The position numbers and the translations under genes are program-made. The notes under the pieces are model-generated. The model was given only the letters and a program-made list of their open reading frames with translations. It did not search any database and was not told where the DNA came from. Below are positions 6,930-12,647 of a stretch of DNA of 12,647 bases, one piece after another. The DNA is from Chloroflexota bacterium (GTDB taxonomy: Bacteria; Chloroflexota; Limnocylindria; Limnocylindrales; CSP1-4): NCBI GenBank assembly GCA_017881985.1, contig JADGQH010000071.1:1-12647 (forward strand), in the 5' to 3' direction. Each line of letters begins with the position of its first letter. Within the stretch, counting starts at the first letter, position 1.

Positions 6930-7016
6930 GCCGGAGTGGCGGAACTGGCAGACGCGACGGTCTCAAACACCGTTGAGGGCAACTTCGTGCGGGTTCAAAT
7001 CCCGCCTCCGGCACCA
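6930..7016 (+). tRNA. tRNA-Leu, anticodon CAA
   Basis: A class II tRNA of 87 bases including an encoded CCA. The acceptor stem GCCGGAG pairs with CTCCGGC, followed by discriminator A and CCA. The D arm is in TGGCGGAACTGGCAGACGC. The anticodon arm is ACGGT-CTCAAAC-ACCGT, giving anticodon CAA, which reads UUG. A long variable arm (TGAGGGCAACTTCGT) and the T arm GCGGG-TTCAAAT-CCCGC follow. The long variable arm and A73 fit leucine. UUG is rare in these GC-rich genes, so this is a minor-codon tRNA. Confidence 0.97.
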
Positions 7017-7088
7017 CGCTCGCGCACGCCGAACGGGTTCGCCTGGACGGCGCGTCAACGCAATCATCGTCCTGGGGGGTCTTTTGTC

Positions 7089-8006
7089 ATGCGTCGCACC
7101 GTCTCTCTGATCGCCGCGTGCATCCTCGTGGTCGGATGCTCGTCGGGTGGGTCGGCACCGTCCGGAGCCGCGTCCAGCGACGGCGGTCCGGGCAGCCCAG
7201 CCCCGAGCGCCGTGACGGGCGTCCCGGCCGCAAGCGCCGGTGGCGGGCTACCGGCGGGCAACCGGCCGAGCGGCGCAAAGGTCCGGATCGTCAACGCGTA
7301 TGCCCCCCTCAACGGGGACCCGGGTCCCATCGACATCTACGCGGCACCATGGGCGGGGGAGGGCGACAAGCCGCTCCTGTCGGTTCCCTACGGAACCGTG
7401 AGCGAGTACTTCGACCCGACGGTCTCCGACGACGCCGGAGACATGTTCCTGTCGATGTACTGGGCGGGCACGAACGGGAACGGCAACGAGCTGGTCTCGC
7501 AGACCGAGACGCTCAAGGGCGGCGAGGTCATCACGTTCATCGTCGCGACGGGCGACTCCACGCAGGACTCGGGGCGCCGGTTCGGGTCGATCCAGGCGTT
7601 CTTCCAGACGGCGAGCGGCGGGACGTTCGGCCAGTCGACCCCTGCGCCCGGGAAGGCGCTCCTGATCGTCGACTCGAACGGAGTCGAGAACGTGATCGCG
7701 AAGCCGGACAGCACGACCTGGTTCTTCAGTGCGGGGACGGGCTGCACGAAGGCGATCAACGACGACGCCAACTCCCTTTCTGGTGCCGGTCCCGGCGGTG
7801 GGGGGACGTACCAGCTCGATCCCGGCTCCTACACCGGCTCGATCCATGCCTACGCCAAGGACGACCCATCCATTCCCACCTGTGACAACGCGGCGCTCAT
7901 CGACAAGCTCGCCATCAAGGCCGTCGCCGACCAGACCGCGATCCTCTTGATCTACGCGCCGAAGGACGGGGACCTCCGGACGGTCTTCATCCCGCTCGAC
8001 GGGTAG
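7089..8006 (+). CDS. Secreted lipoprotein with DUF4397-like domain
   Basis: The 305-residue product opens with a lipoprotein signal: MRRT, a hydrophobic core and lipobox VVGC with lipidation at C17 (C11 in IAAC is a weaker alternative). Residues 18-60 are a Ser/Gly/Ala/Pro-rich tether. From about residue 64, KVRIVNAYAP, GPIDIYAAPW and LLSVPYGTVSEYFDP resemble the start of DUF4397 beta-sandwich domains (an inference from remembered family pattern). A second half beginning KALLIVDSNG has similar beta-rich character, with two Cys (in GTGCTKA and IPTCDNA) that could form a disulfide, and ends LLIYAPKDGDLRTVFIPLDG. The start at 7089 follows a GGGGGG run eight bases upstream. It lies 72 bases after tRNA-Leu with no obvious own promoter, so read-through from the tRNA is possible. 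It should sit on the outer face of the cytoplasmic membrane; the ligand or partner is unknown. Confidence 0.88.
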   Translation: MRRTVSLIAACILVVGCSSGGSAPSGAASSDGGPGSPAPSAVTGVPAASAGGGLPAGNRPSGAKVRIVNAYAPLNGDPGPIDIYAAPWAGEGDKPLLSVPYGTVSEYFDPTVSDDAGDMFLSMYWAGTNGNGNELVSQTETLKGGEVITFIVATGDSTQDSGRRFGSIQAFFQTASGGTFGQSTPAPGKALLIVDSNGVENVIAKPDSTTWFFSAGTGCTKAINDDANSLSGAGPGGGGTYQLDPGSYTGSIHAYAKDDPSIPTCDNAALIDKLAIKAVADQTAILLIYAPKDGDLRTVFIPLDG

Positions 8007-8039
8007 CGGGAGCGTCCGTCACCGGGGCAGCGAGTCCGG

Positions 8040-8062
8040 CTTCGCGACGCCCGCCGGCGAAG
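8040..8062 (+). terminator. Weak hairpin after the lipoprotein gene
   Basis: CTTCGC and GCGAAG form a perfect six-base stem with an 11-base loop, 33 bases after the stop codon. An alternative pairing CCGGC/GCCGG overlaps it. There is no T tract, so function as a terminator is uncertain. Confidence 0.3.
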
Positions 8063-8216
8063 AGCCTGCCGACTGGCCCCCCAATCGCGGGACAATCGGC
8101 CCTCTCCGCCGACGCCCATGACCAGCGATCCTTTCCTCAGCGCCTCTGCCGCCCTTCCCCCCAGGGCTGTAGAGGCGTATCCATTCCCCCCTGCGCGCAG
8201 GACGCGGCGCTCCGGG

Positions 8217-8265
8217 GACGTCGGCAGCCGATGCGCGTCGGCGGCGCTCGACGTCGGCGGCCGAT
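8217..8265 (+). repeat. Two spaced dyads (TCGGCnGCCGA) in direct repeat, possible operator
   Basis: GACGTCGGCAGCCGAT at 8217-8232 and GACGTCGGCGGCCGAT at 8250-8265 differ at one of 16 bases. Each contains a perfect 11-base dyad, TCGGC-n-GCCGA, with centres at 8226 and 8259, 33 bases apart, or about three helical turns. A third, partial copy (CGTCGGCGGC at 8236-8245) lies midway. The block lies about 90-135 bases before the putative -10 element of the TerB-like gene. GC-rich sequence makes such words easier to find by chance. Confidence 0.4.
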
Positions 8266-8353
8266 CCGTGCCCGCGCCGCTGGACCTGGTCGCCGGTGAT
8301 GGCCGACCTGGGCGCCAGAACCTCACCCCGGCCGGCCATCGGCAGCGCCGGTG

Positions 8354-8359
8354 TACGCT
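8354..8359 (+). promoter_or_regulatory. Candidate -10 element of the TerB-like gene
   Basis: GTGTACGCTTCC carries TACGCT with a TG extension one base further upstream than ideal, 47 bases before the start codon. It matches only three of six -10 bases but shares the TAnnCT form found before three other genes here. No -35 box is apparent. Confidence 0.3.
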
Positions 8360-8406
8360 TCCGCCCGCGAATGGCGAGGTTCGGGCCATCGCGGATGGAG
8401 GTCTCG

Positions 8407-9063
8407 ATGAGCATCTTCCGCCGCCTCTTCGGGGGCCCAGCGGAGCCGGGCGCGAATGGGGCGCCCGCGTCGGACATTGCGGACGACGGGAACGGCGTCA
8501 CGGCATCGCGGGAGGGCGGCGCGCATGCGTCAGCCGACGCCTCCGCCCCCGACACCGCGACTGTCCGCCGGATCGTCTCCCAGCTCGAGGCTATGCCGCC
8601 CGACCGGGCACGCTACCTCGCCGCCGCGTCCTACGTGCTCGCCCGCGTCGCGAACTCCGATCTCGTGATCAGCCCCGAGGAGACCGCGTTCATGGAGCGG
8701 ACGCTCGTCGAGGAGAGCGCGATCGGCGAAGCTGAGGCGGTCCTCGTGGTCGAAGCCGCGAAACAGCAGGCGCGGTTGTTCGGCTCGACGGAGGACTACC
8801 TCGTCACGCGCGAGTTCAGGCAGATCTCCGGCCCGGACCAGCGCCTTCGGCTGTTGCGAGCGTGCTTCCTTGCCGCGGCCGCGGACAACTCCATCTCGTC
8901 GGCGGAGAGTGCGACGCTGAACCAGATCGCGAGCGAGCTCGACGTCGATGCAGCCGCGCTGAGCGCGCTCAGGAGCGAGTTCGGCGACCGCCTGTCCGTG
9001 GTCCAGGCGATGCGTGCAGCCCGTGCCGGAACCTCTACGGACCGGGACCCGACCGGCGGCTGA
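8407..9063 (+). CDS. TerB-like (tellurite-resistance TerB superfamily) cytoplasmic protein
   Basis: The 218-residue product starts MSIFRRLFGG, an amphipathic opening common in small TerB-like proteins, then has a low-complexity stretch to about residue 45. From about 50 to 190 it is helical and resembles the TerB fold: RARYLAAASYVLARVANSDL with ISPEETAFMERTL, then LRACFLAAAADNSISSAESATLNQIASELDV. The two acidic motifs (DLVISPEE and DNSISSAE) occupy the places where TerB-family proteins bear conserved acidic residues and are thought to bind metal. The ATG at 8407 follows GGAGGT at 8397-8402 with a four-base gap. It stands alone, with no ter operon genes nearby, so tellurite resistance should not be assumed; stand-alone TerB-like proteins are widespread and mostly uncharacterised. 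No membrane segment or signal is seen. Confidence 0.85.
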   Translation: MSIFRRLFGGPAEPGANGAPASDIADDGNGVTASREGGAHASADASAPDTATVRRIVSQLEAMPPDRARYLAAASYVLARVANSDLVISPEETAFMERTLVEESAIGEAEAVLVVEAAKQQARLFGSTEDYLVTREFRQISGPDQRLRLLRACFLAAAADNSISSAESATLNQIASELDVDAAALSALRSEFGDRLSVVQAMRAARAGTSTDRDPTGG

Positions 9064-9096
9064 CCCGCCTGACCCGAACGGCGGCTCACGCCGGCC

Positions 9097-9118
9097 GACG
9101 CGGGCCGAAGCTCGCGTC
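9097..9118 (+). terminator. Hairpin between the convergent TerB-like and dnaE genes
   Basis: GACGCGGGC, loop CGAA, GCTCGCGTC forms a nine-pair stem with a single G-U pair in plus-strand RNA, 33 bases after the TerB-like stop. Its right arm overlaps the dnaE stop codon (9117-9119). A smaller hairpin, CGGCG-GCTCA-CGCCG, precedes it at 9079-9093. Neither is followed by a T tract, but paired GC-rich hairpins between convergent genes fit a transcription barrier. Confidence 0.45.
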
Positions 9119-12100
9119 AGGCAGAGGCGCGCAGCGCGTCGGTCTCGACTTCGAGCTCGAGCTCGAGCGTGCAGATCTCCGGGCGCAGCTGCCGGCTCAC
9201 GTCCGTGACGAGGTCAACGTCATAGGCGACGCCTGCCCGCAGCTCCATCGGCAGGTCGGCGCGTCCGTGACCCTGCGGCAGGTGGACGGTGACGCGCGTC
9301 GCGCCCGGACGCGAGCGCAGAAGATCGCGCACGGTCGCCATCGCCGCCTGGAGGACCTCGGGCGCGATCCCGGCGCCGAACCGGACGTGGAGGCGCCCGG
9401 CCGGCCCCGCCTCGACCGGCAGCGTGGGCTCCGCCGCGGATGCAACCGCGCGATCGCGCGCCTCTTCGGGCAGCTCAGGCACCTCGTAGTCGGGCGCCGC
9501 GACCTCGAGGTCGGCTGGCTCCGACGATCCCGGAAGGGGCTCGGGCGGGAGGCTCGCGGCTGGACGTGTCGCCGGCCCGGTTTCGGCGGCGTTCGTCAAC
9601 GGCGCGTGCCCGTTGCCGCCGGCGGGTCCGCGGCCGTTCCCAGGGCCATTGCCGTTCGGCCCGGCCGGCCGGGCTGCTCCGCCGCGACCCCGCCCCCGCG
9701 ACCCCCGGTCACCGGCTGCGACTTCTGCCGCGAACGACGCCTCACCGCGGGCCACGGCTGCATCCCATTCCCAGGCCGCATCCGCGAGCAGCGAGACCTC
9801 CTCGCCCCGATGGTCGATTCGACCCGCGACGAGGAGGATGACGCCCTCCTGCCATGTTCCGGCCGTCTGCTCGTGGAGCCTCGGGAAGACGACGACCTCG
9901 ATGGCGCCCTGCAGGTCCTCGAGCGTGACGACCGCCATGGTGGCCTTCGCCTTCGTGATCACCGTCCGACTCCCCGTCACGACGCCGCCCACCACCACAC
10001 GCTGCCCGTCGAGGGACTCGTCCTTCAGGTCTCCCGAGTACGCCGTGACGAAATGCCCGATCCGCTCCGCGACCTCGCCGAGCGGATGATCCGACAGGTA
10101 CAGGCCCAGCAGCTCCTTCTCCCAGCGGAGCCGCTCGCGGGTGGGCACCTCCGGCGACGCGGGCAGCGGCCGCTCGAGGGCGGCGGGATCCGCGGCGAGG
10201 TCGAAGAAGCTGATCTGGCCCGACGCCCGCTCCCGCTGGTCCGCCTGCGCGGTGGCCAGCGTGTCGTCGAGCGCGTCGAGAAGCCGGCCCGGGTGGCCGA
10301 ACGCGCTGAGCGCACCGACCTTGGCAAGGCATTCGAGCACCCGCTTGTTCACCAGCCGAAGGTCGATTCGGTCGCAGAAGTCCGCGAAGGATCGGAACGG
10401 GCCGTCCGCCTCACGTGCGGCGATGATCGACTCGATGGCGCCCTGGCCGACGTTCTTGACGGCGAGCAGCCCGAACCGGATGGACGGGCCCTCCACCGTG
10501 AACTCGAGGTGGCTGGCGTGGACGTCCGGTGGGAGCACGGAGATCCCCATCCGGCGGCATTCGGCGACGGCCGCCGAGACCTTCTCCCCGTTGTCGCGGA
10601 AGGCGGTCAGCACGCTCGTCATGTACTCGACCGTGTAGTTCGCCTTGAGGTAGGCCGTTTGATAGGCGACCAGCCCGTAGCAGGTCGCATGGGCCTTGTT
10701 GAAGCCGTAGCGCTCGAACGGCTCGAACGCCTTGAAGACCGCGTCGATCGTGTCGGGACGAACGCCGCGCTCGGCGGCCTGGGTGACGAACTTGTCCTTG
10801 AGCGAATGGAGGACGGCCGACTTCTTCTTCCGGATCGCGTAGCCGAGCGTGTCCGCCTCCGGACCGGTGAAGCCGGCCAGGCCGACCGCGGCAGACATGA
10901 TGTCTTCCTGGTAGACGAAGATCCCGAACGTCCGGTTCAGGTAGGGCTCGAGCAGCGGATGGAGGTACGTGACCGGCTCGCGCCCGTGCTTCCGTGCGAT
11001 GTAGTGCGGGATGTTGTCCATCGGGCCGGGCCGGTAGAGGGCGACCATCGCCGCAAGGTCGAAGACCGACGTCGGCCGAAGCTCCCGGACGTAGCGCCGC
11101 ATCCCTGGCGACTCCAGCTGGAAGACGCCAGTCGTCTCGCCGGACGCGAGCAGCGCGAAGGTCGTCCCGTCGTCGAGCGGGATGTCATCGAGGTCGATCT
11201 CCACGCCGCGGTGCTGCCGGACCAGGTCCACCGCCTGGCGCAGGATGGTCAGGTTCGAGAGGCCCAGGAAGTCGAACTTGAGGAGTCCCAGCGCCTCTAC
11301 CCCGTGCATCTCGCACTGGGTCATCGTGGCGTCCGAGTTGGTGGCCTTCTGGAGCGGCATCAATTCCGTCAGCGGCTCGCGGCTGATCACGACGCCGGCG
11401 GCGTGGGTCGACGCGTTCCGGGCGACGCCCTCCAGCTGCTTCGCGAAGTCGATGATCCGGCGGACCGGCGGCTCCGCCGCGTACATCTCGTGGAGCTGCG
11501 GGCTCAGCGTGAGCGCCTCGTCCAGCCGGATGCCGAGCTGGTTGGGGACCGCCTTCGCGATCCGGTCCACGTCCCCGTAGCCGTGCCCAAGGACGCGGCC
11601 CACGTCCCGGATCGCCGCCCTGGCCAGCATCGTGCCGAACGTGATGATCTGGGCGACGTGATCCGCGCCGTACTTCTGGGTGACGTAGTTGATGACCTCC
11701 TCGCGGCGACCGTCCTCGAAGTCGACGTCGATGTCGGGCATCGTCACGCGGTCCGGGTTGAGGAAGCGCTCGAAGGGGAGCCCGTAGTGGATGGGGTCCA
11801 CCGGCGTGATCCCGAGGGTGTACGTCACGATCGACCCCGGCGCGCTCCCCCGGCAGGTCGTCTGGATCCGCTGCTCCCGGGCGAACCGGACGAAGTCGGC
11901 GACGATCAGGAAGTAGCCGGCATAGCCCATCGAGACGATCGTCCCGAGCTCGTAGTCCAGGCGCCCCTGCAGCTCCGGGGTAACCCCTCCGTAGCGCCGG
12001 GCGAGGCCCGCCTCGCACTCCTTCCGAAGCCAGCTCTCGGGCGTCTCGCCGTCGGGCACCGGGAAGTGCGGGATCCGCAGGTGGCCCAGCGGCAGCTCGA

Positions 12101-12647
12101 GGTCCACCATCTCCGCGATCCGACGGGACGCCCGGATCGCGTCGACCTGGTCCGGGAAGAGGGCCGCCATCTCGGCCGCCGACTTGAGGTAGAAGGCGTC
12201 GGTCTCGAACCGCATGCGGCCCGGCGTGTCGATGTTGCTGCCGGTGCCGACGCACAGGAGGACGTCGTGCGCCTCCGACTGCGCGCGGTGCACGTAGTGG
12301 AGGTCGTTCGTGACCACGAGCGGCAGGCTCGTCTCCGGCGCGAGCCGCAGGAGCTGCTCGTTGAGCCGGCGCTGGAGCGGGATGCCGTGGTCCTGGAGCT
12401 CCAGGAAGAAGTTCCCGGGGCCGAGGATCTCGCCGTACTCGCCCGCCAGGCGCCTGGCAGACTCCCAATCGTCGATCTCGAGCGCCTTCGGGATCTCGCC
12501 TCCGAGACAGGCCGACAGACCGATCAGGCCCTCGCTGTACCGCGCAAGGTGCTCGCGGTCGATTCGCGGCTTGTAGTAGTACCCGTCGAGGTGGGCGTCC
12601 GTGACGAGCCGGCAAAGGTTGCGGTAGCCGACGAGATTCTTCGCCAG
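9117..12647 (-). CDS. dnaE: DNA polymerase III alpha subunit, DnaE type (5' end cut by window edge)
   Basis: Catalytic subunit of the replicative polymerase. 1176 residues are present; about 96 N-terminal residues, including the start of the PHP domain, lie off the right edge. PHP-domain remnants include LIGLSACLGGEIPKAL and VVTNDLHYVHRAQSEAHDVL. The catalytic aspartates are D305 and D307 in MPDIDVDFEDGRREEVI and D459 in LLKFDFLGLSNLTIL; their spacing (154 and 152) equals that of E. coli D401, D403 and D555. Further blocks are GSAPGSIV, NASTHAAGVVIS, YRPGPMDNIP, IFVYQEDIM and FNKAHATCYGLVAYQTAYLK. A clamp-binding motif QISFFDL begins at Q811. An OB-fold domain lies at about 880-960, followed by a Gly/Arg/Asn/Pro-rich linker at about 975-1070 and a small C-terminal domain at about 1085-1176. 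There is no inserted proofreading domain as in PolC. Converges with the TerB-like gene. Identification is certain. Confidence 0.98.
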   Translation of the reverse strand: MAKNLVGYRNLCRLVTDAHLDGYYYKPRIDREHLARYSEGLIGLSACLGGEIPKALEIDDWESARRLAGEYGEILGPGNFFLELQDHGIPLQRRLNEQLLRLAPETSLPLVVTNDLHYVHRAQSEAHDVLLCVGTGSNIDTPGRMRFETDAFYLKSAAEMAALFPDQVDAIRASRRIAEMVDLELPLGHLRIPHFPVPDGETPESWLRKECEAGLARRYGGVTPELQGRLDYELGTIVSMGYAGYFLIVADFVRFAREQRIQTTCRGSAPGSIVTYTLGITPVDPIHYGLPFERFLNPDRVTMPDIDVDFEDGRREEVINYVTQKYGADHVAQIITFGTMLARAAIRDVGRVLGHGYGDVDRIAKAVPNQLGIRLDEALTLSPQLHEMYAAEPPVRRIIDFAKQLEGVARNASTHAAGVVISREPLTELMPLQKATNSDATMTQCEMHGVEALGLLKFDFLGLSNLTILRQAVDLVRQHRGVEIDLDDIPLDDGTTFALLASGETTGVFQLESPGMRRYVRELRPTSVFDLAAMVALYRPGPMDNIPHYIARKHGREPVTYLHPLLEPYLNRTFGIFVYQEDIMSAAVGLAGFTGPEADTLGYAIRKKKSAVLHSLKDKFVTQAAERGVRPDTIDAVFKAFEPFERYGFNKAHATCYGLVAYQTAYLKANYTVEYMTSVLTAFRDNGEKVSAAVAECRRMGISVLPPDVHASHLEFTVEGPSIRFGLLAVKNVGQGAIESIIAAREADGPFRSFADFCDRIDLRLVNKRVLECLAKVGALSAFGHPGRLLDALDDTLATAQADQRERASGQISFFDLAADPAALERPLPASPEVPTRERLRWEKELLGLYLSDHPLGEVAERIGHFVTAYSGDLKDESLDGQRVVVGGVVTGSRTVITKAKATMAVVTLEDLQGAIEVVVFPRLHEQTAGTWQEGVILLVAGRIDHRGEEVSLLADAAWEWDAAVARGEASFAAEVAAGDRGSRGRGRGGAARPAGPNGNGPGNGRGPAGGNGHAPLTNAAETGPATRPAASLPPEPLPGSSEPADLEVAAPDYEVPELPEEARDRAVASAAEPTLPVEAGPAGRLHVRFGAGIAPEVLQAAMATVRDLLRSRPGATRVTVHLPQGHGRADLPMELRAGVAYDVDLVTDVSRQLRPEICTLELELEVETDALRASA

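Larger units (their letters stand above)
8007..8406 (+). other. 400-base non-coding gap before the TerB-like gene
   Basis: No reading frame here shows protein-like features; the open frames on both strands are by-products of high GC. The gap holds a weak hairpin near its left end, two TTCCCCCC runs (8155-8162 and 8184-8191), paired dyads at 8217-8265 and a -10-like element at 8354-8359. It is the longest gene-free stretch in the window and the most likely to carry regulation of the TerB-like gene. Confidence 0.6.

Noticed and set aside
7017..7045. Possible tRNA terminator around GCCGAACGGGTTCGCC
   Set aside because: The dyad has a mismatch and leaves an impossibly tight loop, with no T tract; support is too weak to list.
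6930..7088. tRNA-Leu as an attachment site for an integrated element
   Set aside because: No integrase, no repeated tRNA 3' end and no change in composition are seen downstream.
8118..8406. Possible small gene in the gap before the TerB-like gene
   Set aside because: The open frame continues out of frame through the TerB-like coding region and its product has no protein-like pattern or ribosome site.
8407..9063. Tellurite-resistance operon
   Set aside because: Only a TerB-like domain is present; no TerC, TerD or other ter genes are nearby.

Overview
This is a high-GC bacterial window in which most genes are recognisable. The GC-rich codon use, the style of the two DNA polymerases, and a small His/Gly-rich membrane protein next to an OmpR-type two-component pair together suggest Chloroflexota, perhaps an uncultured Limnocylindria/Ellin6529-like lineage. 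That assignment is an inference from family resemblance; a high-GC actinobacterial relative is the alternative. I see no insertion sequence, phage, CRISPR array, integrase or other sign of recent transfer.

Layout. The left edge (1-1472, minus) is the N-terminal part of DNA polymerase I (polA): the 5' nuclease domain, a linker and a degenerate proofreading-like domain; the polymerase domain lies outside the window. Next on the plus strand come a small membrane protein (1714-2244), a response regulator (2372-3055) and an intramembrane-type histidine kinase that overlaps it by 8 bases (3048-4292). A four-helix membrane protein with a C-terminal CxxC faces the other way (4445-5041, minus). Divergent from it is an ECF sigma factor with a TTG start (5261-5893), followed 15 bases later by its likely membrane-anchored anti-sigma factor (5909-6865). 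A tRNA-Leu(CAA) with encoded CCA (6930-7016), a secreted lipoprotein resembling the DUF4397 family (7089-8006), a 400-base gap with paired dyads, and a TerB-like protein (8407-9063) follow on the plus strand. The right end (9117-12647, minus) is DNA polymerase III alpha subunit (dnaE), missing roughly its first 96 residues.

How it works together. Two replication/repair polymerase genes on the minus strand flank about 7.6 kb of mostly plus-strand genes dominated by envelope sensing: one two-component system, one sigma/anti-sigma pair, a lipoprotein and small membrane proteins. The sigma/anti-sigma pair and the regulator/kinase pair each look like translationally linked units. A short -10-like element (TAnnCT) recurs ahead of four genes.

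I found no clear undescribed multi-gene system. The least explained items are the small membrane protein of the two-component locus, the CxxC membrane protein, the anti-sigma factor lacking the usual zinc-binding histidine, and the spaced dyads before the TerB-like gene.
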